NCBI GenBank assembly: GCA_035433705.1
Contig: DAORVK010000033.1
Span: forward strand, 1-28,484
Direction: 5' to 3'
Source: CADEFQ01 sp035433705
GTDB lineage: Bacteria > Pseudomonadota > Gammaproteobacteria > Steroidobacterales > Steroidobacteraceae
Length of the DNA: 28,484 nt
Under the pieces are notes generated by a model. It worked only from the letters and a program-made list of their open reading frames with translations. It was not told where the DNA came from and did not search any database. The position numbers were made by a program, and so were the translations under genes. This document shows, one piece after another, positions 24,209 to 28,484 of this stretch. The first letter of the stretch is position 1, and each line of letters opens with the position of its first letter.

Positions 24209-24382
24209 CGGCGCGATCTTGACGACGCGCTCGACCCCCCGTGCGGACGCTCTCGCTGCAGAGCTCCCGAGGTGAACGCAGCAATGCCTGTGCCACACGT
24301 GATAAGCCTCTGAAAATACTATATCTTTGATACTACTTGCCGGTGCCGCCACCAGAAACTGTAAACCCTGCCGACAGTGCCG
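24209..24382. promoter_or_regulatory. Upstream region of the CtlX-like gene with an AT-rich island
   Basis: 174 nt without a convincing gene. An AT-rich patch at 24311-24335 contains ATACTA twice (24316-24321 and 24330-24335, 14 bp apart) and possible -10 boxes on both strands (for example TACTAT at 24317-24322 on plus, TAGTAT on minus). No clear -35 could be fixed. The direct repeat is a candidate regulator site, possibly for the divergent LysR-type protein. Confidence 0.4.
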
Positions 24383-25315
24383 ATGACCCAGCAGTGTGCC
24401 CAGACGGTGTTCCTCGTGCGTCCCGCCGCCTTCGGCTTCAACGCCGAAACGGCCGCGAGCAATCGCTTGCAGCGTCGCGATGCGCTGTCACCGGCGCAAG
24501 CCCGCAAGCACGCGCTCGAGGAGTTCGACGCCATGGTGGCTGCGCTGCGCAGCGAGGGCGTCAACACTTGCGTAGTCGATGACACGCCCGAGCCGGTGAA
24601 GCCCGACGCGGTTTTCCCGAACAACTGGGTGAGCTGGCACGCGGACGGCACCGTTGTACTGTATCCGATGCAGGCTGCGAACCGCCGGCCGGAGCGGCGC
24701 CGCGAAATCCTCGACCAGGTTGCCGCGGCCTCCGGCTATCGCATCGTGCGCACCCTCGATCTGACCGCACACGAGCGCGAGGGCCGGTATCTCGAGGGAA
24801 CCGGCAGCCTCGTGCTCGATCACGTCGGGCGCATCGCGTACGCCTGCCGCTCGCCGCGCACGGACGAGCGGGTGCTCGCGCAGTGGTGTGAAGCAATGGG
24901 CTATGCCGCGGAGATCTTCGATGCGTGCGACCGTGAAGGCGTGCCGTTCTATCACACGAATGTCGTGATGGGCATCGGGCGCGCTTTCGCTGCAATCGGC
25001 GCGGATTGCGTGGCGGCGCGCGATCGCGAGCGGGTGCTCGCGCGGCTCGCGGCGAGTGGCCGCGAGCTCGTCGGGCTCACGCAGGAGGAGATCGGGGCGT
25101 TCGCCGGCAACCTGCTCGAACTTTCGACCTGGGACGAGGCGCTGGGTGATTCCACCGTGCTCGTGCTCTCGGCGACGGCGCGCGCACAGCTTGCGCCCGA
25201 AAGTTACGCGCGTCTCGCCGCATGCACGGACAGCGTGCTCCCGGTGCCGGTACCGACGATCGAGCGACTGGGTGGCGGCAGCGTGCGCTGCATGCTCGGC
25301 GAGGTGTTCCGGTGA
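24383..25315 (+). CDS. ctlX: CtlX-like citrulline/arginine hydrolase (amidinotransferase superfamily)
   Basis: The 310-residue cytoplasmic protein has the alpha/beta-propeller fold of the guanidine-modifying superfamily. Visible motifs are VFLVRPAAFGFNAETAASN (substrate/N-terminal strand), PDAVFPNNWVSWH (Asp75), GRYLEGTGSLVLDH (Glu138), FYHTNVVMGIG (His191) and GGGSVRCMLGEVF with nucleophilic Cys303. The PNNW and NRLQ elements match the citrulline ureidase CtlX described in Francisella, which yields ornithine. The ATG at 24383 is used; a GTG at 24377 is also possible, and neither has a strong ribosome-binding site. Its stop overlaps plsY by GTGA. Family assignment is strong; citrulline versus arginine specificity is inferred. 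Confidence 0.85.
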   Translation: MTQQCAQTVFLVRPAAFGFNAETAASNRLQRRDALSPAQARKHALEEFDAMVAALRSEGVNTCVVDDTPEPVKPDAVFPNNWVSWHADGTVVLYPMQAANRRPERRREILDQVAAASGYRIVRTLDLTAHEREGRYLEGTGSLVLDHVGRIAYACRSPRTDERVLAQWCEAMGYAAEIFDACDREGVPFYHTNVVMGIGRAFAAIGADCVAARDRERVLARLAASGRELVGLTQEEIGAFAGNLLELSTWDEALGDSTVLVLSATARAQLAPESYARLAACTDSVLPVPVPTIERLGGGSVRCMLGEVFR

Positions 25316-25947
25316 GCGTGTCCGCCCTGGGCGCCGCGGTTGCCGTGCTCGCGGCCTACTTGCTGGGTTCGGTGAGCGGCGCGCTGCTGGTCGGACGGCT
25401 GCGCGGCGGCATCGATATCCGCACGCTCGGCAGCGGCAACGCGGGCGGCACCAATGCGCTGCGCACGCAGGGGCCGTGGTTCGCACTGGGCGTGATCGCC
25501 ATCGACCTCGGCAAGGGGTGGCTGGCGGCCGCTTCCCTGCCGGCCCTCGCGCTGCGCTTCGGGGTGTCGCAGGAATGGCTGCCCGCGGCCTGCGCGTTTG
25601 CCGCCATGGCGGGACACGTGTGGCCCGTGTGGCACGGCTTTCGGGGCGGCAAGGGTGCGGCGACGCTCGTCGGCGCGCTGCTCGCGCTCGCTCCTGCCGC
25701 GCTTGCAGTCGTGCTCGTCGCGTGGCTGCTCACGGCGATCACCAGCGGATTCGTGGGTCTCGCCTCGATGGTGGCAGCGATCGTGCTGCCGCTTTACGTC
25801 TGGCTTGCGCGCGTCGCGCCGTTCGCGCCGATGTGTGCGTTCGGCATCGCAGCGGCGCTGCTCGTGATCCACACGCATCGTGCCAACATCGCCCGCATGC
25901 GCGCCGGCACGGAGCCACGCGCGCGCCGCCTGTGGTTGTTCAGATGA
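25312..25947 (+). CDS. plsY: Glycerol-3-phosphate acyltransferase PlsY
   Basis: The 211-residue protein has about seven transmembrane segments and three active-site motifs: LGSGNAGGTNALR (39-51), the DLGKGW loop (65-70), GHVWPVWHGFRGGKGAAT (101-118), and a C-terminal HRANIARMRAGTEPR. It transfers acyl from acyl-phosphate to glycerol-3-phosphate, the first step of phospholipid synthesis, at the inner membrane. It starts with GTG in a GTGA overlap with the CtlX-like gene and ends in an ATGA overlap with birA. In many gammaproteobacteria plsY sits near tsaD/folB instead, so this position is somewhat unusual. Confidence 0.95.
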   Translation: MSVSALGAAVAVLAAYLLGSVSGALLVGRLRGGIDIRTLGSGNAGGTNALRTQGPWFALGVIAIDLGKGWLAAASLPALALRFGVSQEWLPAACAFAAMAGHVWPVWHGFRGGKGAATLVGALLALAPAALAVVLVAWLLTAITSGFVGLASMVAAIVLPLYVWLARVAPFAPMCAFGIAAALLVIHTHRANIARMRAGTEPRARRLWLFR

Positions 25948-26927
25948 CGCTTGCAGAGCAGATCTTTCGTCGTTTGGGCGACGGGCGCCTCGCGTCGGGG
26001 CAGGCACTTGCCGCTGAACTTGGTGTGACTCCCAGCGCCCTCCTGCAGGCCGTACAGGCACTCGAAGAGGCGGGCGCGCGCATCGAAACCGTGTCGAATC
26101 GGGGCTATCGCCTGTGCGGCGGCATCGTCGCGCTCGATGCGGCGCGCATACTGGCGATGTTGCCAGCGGGCGCGCAGGCGCGTGTCGCGCGTTGTGAAGT
26201 CGCTTGGACACTACCCTCGACCAATGCCGCACTGCTCGCGGCCGCGGAGCCCCCGTGCGGACAGGCCGCCGTGATGCTGGCCGAGCATCAGACAGCGGGA
26301 CGTGGACGACGGGGCCGCCAGTGGGTCGCACCGCTGGGTGGTGCCCTGTGCCTGTCGATCGCCTGGAGTTTCGCGGGACTGCCGAGGGACCTCGCGGCGC
26401 TGTCGCTCGTCGCCGGCGTGTGCGCCTTGCGCGCCTTCGCCGCGGGAGACGTGCGAGGGCTCGCGCTCAAATGGCCCAATGATCTGCTGGCAGGGGGTCG
26501 CAAGCTGGGCGGCATCCTCATCGAGATGCGCGCGGAGTCTTCGGGGCCGTCGCTCGTCGTGATCGGGATCGGCGTGAATGTGGCGCTCGGCGCGGATGCG
26601 AGAGCGCGGGTGGCCGCCACCGGCAACGAGGTGGCCGACTTCGTTGAGCTCGGTGGCGACCCCGACCGCAACGTCCTCGTCGCGCGCCTCATCGGCGAAA
26701 TTGTCACGGCATTGCCGAAGTTCGCGGTGGAGGGGTTTGCCCCGTTTGCGGCCGAATGGCGCCAGGCGGACGTGCTGCGCGGGCGCGCGGTCTCGGTACT
26801 ATTGGGCGCGGATACGCAGGTCGGCATCGCCCGCGGTGTCGACGCGGGGGGCGCGCTGCTGGTGGAGACGCCGACCGGACTGAAGCACTTCGTTGCCGGT
26901 GAAGTGAGCGTGCGGGTGCAGGCATGA
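25944..26927 (+). CDS. birA: Biotin-protein ligase / biotin operon repressor BirA
   Basis: The 327-residue protein has an N-terminal winged HTH (residues ~1-60, GQALAAELGVTPSALLQAVQ). The ligase core has PSTN (91-94), HQTAGRGRRGRQW (115-127, biotinyl-AMP loop), KWPNDLL (176-182), RKLGGILIE (186-194) and GIGVNV, plus a C-terminal SH3-like domain. It attaches biotin to acetyl-CoA carboxylase and, having the HTH, probably represses biotin genes. The start lies in an ATGA overlap with plsY and the stop in an ATGA overlap with coaX. The birA-coaX order is conserved in gammaproteobacteria. Confidence 0.96.
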   Translation: MTLAEQIFRRLGDGRLASGQALAAELGVTPSALLQAVQALEEAGARIETVSNRGYRLCGGIVALDAARILAMLPAGAQARVARCEVAWTLPSTNAALLAAAEPPCGQAAVMLAEHQTAGRGRRGRQWVAPLGGALCLSIAWSFAGLPRDLAALSLVAGVCALRAFAAGDVRGLALKWPNDLLAGGRKLGGILIEMRAESSGPSLVVIGIGVNVALGADARARVAATGNEVADFVELGGDPDRNVLVARLIGEIVTALPKFAVEGFAPFAAEWRQADVLRGRAVSVLLGADTQVGIARGVDAGGALLVETPTGLKHFVAGEVSVRVQA

Positions 26928-27694
26928 GAGCGGGGCGCGCGCGGCAGAGCCTGCTGCTCGATGTCGGCAACAGCCGCCTCAAGTGGGCCATGGCAAGAGG
27001 CGCTCGCATCGGGCGCCAGCGGGCTCTGCCTGTCGGCAGCCGTGGGGCCTTGCCCGCAGCCGCGCTGCTCGCCACGCTACCGAAGCGCCTCGACGCGATC
27101 CGCATGGTGTCGGTGGCGCGCCCCGCGCGCACGCGTGCGCTCGTGCGTGCCTTGCGACAGGCAACAGGTGCCGAGGTGCTGGAGCTTCGCACGACGATGC
27201 GGGCCGGTGGCGTGCGTTGCGGCTATTTCGAGCCCTGGCGCCTCGGGGCCGATCGGTGGGCCGCGGTCATTGGAGCGCACCATCTGTTTGCACCGCCGCA
27301 GGCGCTGTGCGTCGTTGACATCGGCACGGCGATGACCATCGATTTTGTATCGCGGAGTGGACAGCACGGCGGTGGCGTCATCGTGCCCGCCCCGGCGCTC
27401 ATGGTGGACGTGTTGCTGCGCGATACGCAGGGCATCCGGCGCCGCGCCGCGCCGGGCAGCGCCAGGCGTCGTACGCTGTTTGCGCGCAGCACGCAGGAGG
27501 CGATCGTGCAGGGTTCATGCCATGCCGCAGCGGCACTCATCGAGCGGGCCTGCCGCGCGGCACGCGCGCGCTACGCTGTGCAGCCCCGACTCGTGATGAC
27601 AGGCGGTGGTGCGGCGGCAGTCCTGCCCCTGCTCACCCTGCCATACGCGCATGTGCCGGATCTTGTGCTGCGCGGCCTCGCCGCGCTCGATTAA
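26924..27694 (+). CDS. coaX: Type III pantothenate kinase CoaX
   Basis: The 256-residue cytoplasmic kinase performs the first step of CoA synthesis. The three ASKHA motifs are LLLDVGNSRLKWA (Asp13, Lys20), LGADRWAAVIGAH (108-119) and VVDIGTAMTIDFV (131-142). The following loop reads GGVIVPAPALM, where most homologues have PG rather than PA, a mild deviation. Type III enzymes use ATP with poor affinity, need a monovalent cation and are not inhibited by CoA. It starts in an ATGA overlap with birA; the SPOR gene follows 10 nt after its stop. Confidence 0.95.
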   Translation: MRAGRARQSLLLDVGNSRLKWAMARGARIGRQRALPVGSRGALPAAALLATLPKRLDAIRMVSVARPARTRALVRALRQATGAEVLELRTTMRAGGVRCGYFEPWRLGADRWAAVIGAHHLFAPPQALCVVDIGTAMTIDFVSRSGQHGGGVIVPAPALMVDVLLRDTQGIRRRAAPGSARRRTLFARSTQEAIVQGSCHAAAALIERACRAARARYAVQPRLVMTGGGAAAVLPLLTLPYAHVPDLVLRGLAALD

Positions 27695-27704
27695 ACTCGC
27701 CGCC

Positions 27705-28421
27705 GTGCGCACGCTGTTCTTCGCCCTGCTCGCCGCCAACCTCGGCCTCTTTGGCTGGGCCATGCTCACGCCGGTTGCGCCACCGATGGCAAGTTCGCCG
27801 CCTCCTGAAGTGCCGCGACTCAGGCTCGCCAGAGAAGCCGCGCCTGCATCCGCCATAACGGGTGGCACGTCAGGCGCGCCAGCCACGACTGCGGCTTCCG
27901 GGCCTGCGTGCCGATCGATTGGTCCGTTTGCCACCGGGGAGGAATCCTCCCGGGCTGCCGGTGCCTTCAAGGAGGGCGGCTACGACGCTCGCCAGCGTAC
28001 CGAGGAGTCGCGGATCACGGAAGGTTTCTGGGTGTCGCTGCCGGCGCAGCGCAATGCCGCGGCGGAAACGCGCGTGCTCTCGCGCCTCTCGCGCGCCGGC
28101 ATCACCGACGCCAGCGTCATGGCGGACACCGCGGCGCGCCGCATCTCGGTCGGCCTCTTCTCCGAGCGCGAACGAGCCGACCGACGCGCCGCGGAGTTGC
28201 GCCGGCTTGGGCTTGTGCCCGACATCACGGAGCGTCTTCGCATTGGAACGAGCTGGTGGATCGACCTGCAGCTGCGCACGCCGCAGGAGCTTGCCGAAGC
28301 CGAAGCCTTCAATCGCGACGGGGCGGGCCAGCTCGAGCTGAAACCCTGCCCTGCGCCGCAGAGCGCAGTTTCACCCGCCCCGGGCGCGGGGCCGGGCAGT
28401 GCCGGGGTAGAATCGTCCTGA
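27705..28421 (+). CDS. SPOR-domain membrane protein
   Basis: The 238-residue protein is assigned a GTG start giving VRTLFFALLAANLGLFGW, a single N-terminal membrane anchor. A Pro/Ala-rich linker and a C-terminal SPOR-like repeat fold follow: GFWVSLPAQRNAAAETRVL, SRAGITDASVMAD, RRISVGLFSERERADRRAA, LGLVPDITERLRIG. SPOR domains bind denuded peptidoglycan glycans at division sites. The frame is open upstream but inside coaX. This gene is commonly found between coaX and tRNA-Thr in gammaproteobacteria. The tRNA promoter lies within its last codons. Confidence 0.85.
   Translation: MRTLFFALLAANLGLFGWAMLTPVAPPMASSPPPEVPRLRLAREAAPASAITGGTSGAPATTAASGPACRSIGPFATGEESSRAAGAFKEGGYDARQRTEESRITEGFWVSLPAQRNAAAETRVLSRLSRAGITDASVMADTAARRISVGLFSERERADRRAAELRRLGLVPDITERLRIGTSWWIDLQLRTPQELAEAEAFNRDGAGQLELKPCPAPQSAVSPAPGAGPGSAGVESS
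28408..28413 (+). promoter_or_regulatory. -10 box of the tRNA-Thr transcript
   Basis: TAGAAT at 28408-28413 is followed by a GC-rich discriminator (CGTCCTGACG) and the tRNA 5' end 12 nt later, so transcription would begin near 28419-28421. No clear -35 is seen at 16-18 nt spacing. The box lies inside the 3' end of the SPOR gene. A GC-rich discriminator is typical of stringently controlled stable-RNA promoters. Confidence 0.6.
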
Positions 28422-28425
28422 CGGC

Positions 28426-28484
<59 letters not shown>

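Noticed and set aside
24134..24352. 72-codon minus-strand frame upstream of cysB
   Set aside because: It runs through the terminator hairpin and into cysB, with no ribosome-binding site or recognisable protein; a leader peptide is possible but unsupported.

Overview
The window is a GC-rich bacterial chromosome segment (about two thirds G+C, strong G/C bias at third codon positions). It runs from the 3' end of an rRNA operon to the start of a tRNA-Thr gene. The order birA - coaX - SPOR protein - tRNA-Thr(UGU) is a gammaproteobacterial arrangement. Together with the TonB receptor, type-B esterase, LytTR regulator and DUF6502/DUF5666 pair, it suggests a Steroidobacter/Nevskia-like gammaproteobacterium; the class is fairly well supported, the order only weakly. 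A 100-base run of N at 2646-2745 is a scaffold gap of unknown true length.

Layout. 1-536: 23S rRNA tail, 5S rRNA, terminator. 730-2261 (+): VOC protein, SnoaL-like protein, thioredoxin-fold protein. 2203-2645 (-): C-terminal part of a probable glycoside hydrolase cut by the gap. 2791-6191 (+): four-gene block of DUF4956 membrane protein, VTC-type polyphosphate polymerase, exported esterase-like phytase and OprP-type porin, the last three joined by 4-nt ATGA overlaps. 6235-8474 (+): DUF6502 regulator-like gene and a DUF5666 repeat lipoprotein, again ATGA-coupled. 8536-8643 (+): 35-residue Lys-rich protein. 8679-9620 (-): membrane LytTR regulator. 9747-13653 (+): TonB-dependent receptor plus type-B carboxylesterase. 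20059-13626 (-): lipoprotein, divergent gamma-glutamyltransferase, unknown protein, class-III aminotransferase, amino-acid permease. 23055-20115 (-): MarR - EmrA-like - EmrB-like efflux operon. 24137-23163 (-): CysB-like LysR regulator. 24383-28421 (+): CtlX-like hydrolase, PlsY, BirA, CoaX, SPOR protein. 28426 to the end: tRNA-Thr, truncated by the window.

The most interesting part is 2746-8474. The VTC/phytase/porin block reads as a phosphate-handling unit: an outer-membrane anion channel, a periplasmic phosphoester hydrolase, a membrane protein and a cytoplasmic polyphosphate polymerase. It is flanked by two inverted copies of a ~33-bp element. One copy lies just upstream of the DUF4956 gene at the edge of the assembly gap. 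The other overlaps the -10 box and start codon of the DUF6502 gene. Each contains the dyad TATGwG-N11-CwCATA, so DUF6502 may be an autoregulated DNA-binding protein that also controls the polyphosphate block. The DUF6502 mRNA is predicted to be nearly leaderless.

Other points of note: the GGT-family enzyme keeps its catalytic Thr but seems to have lost the residues that recognise the gamma-glutamyl alpha-carboxylate and alpha-amino groups; the unknown gene beside the aminotransferase has a probable C-terminal frameshift; a perfect 18-bp terminator hairpin lies between two divergent genes; and a perfect palindrome covers the marR promoter.
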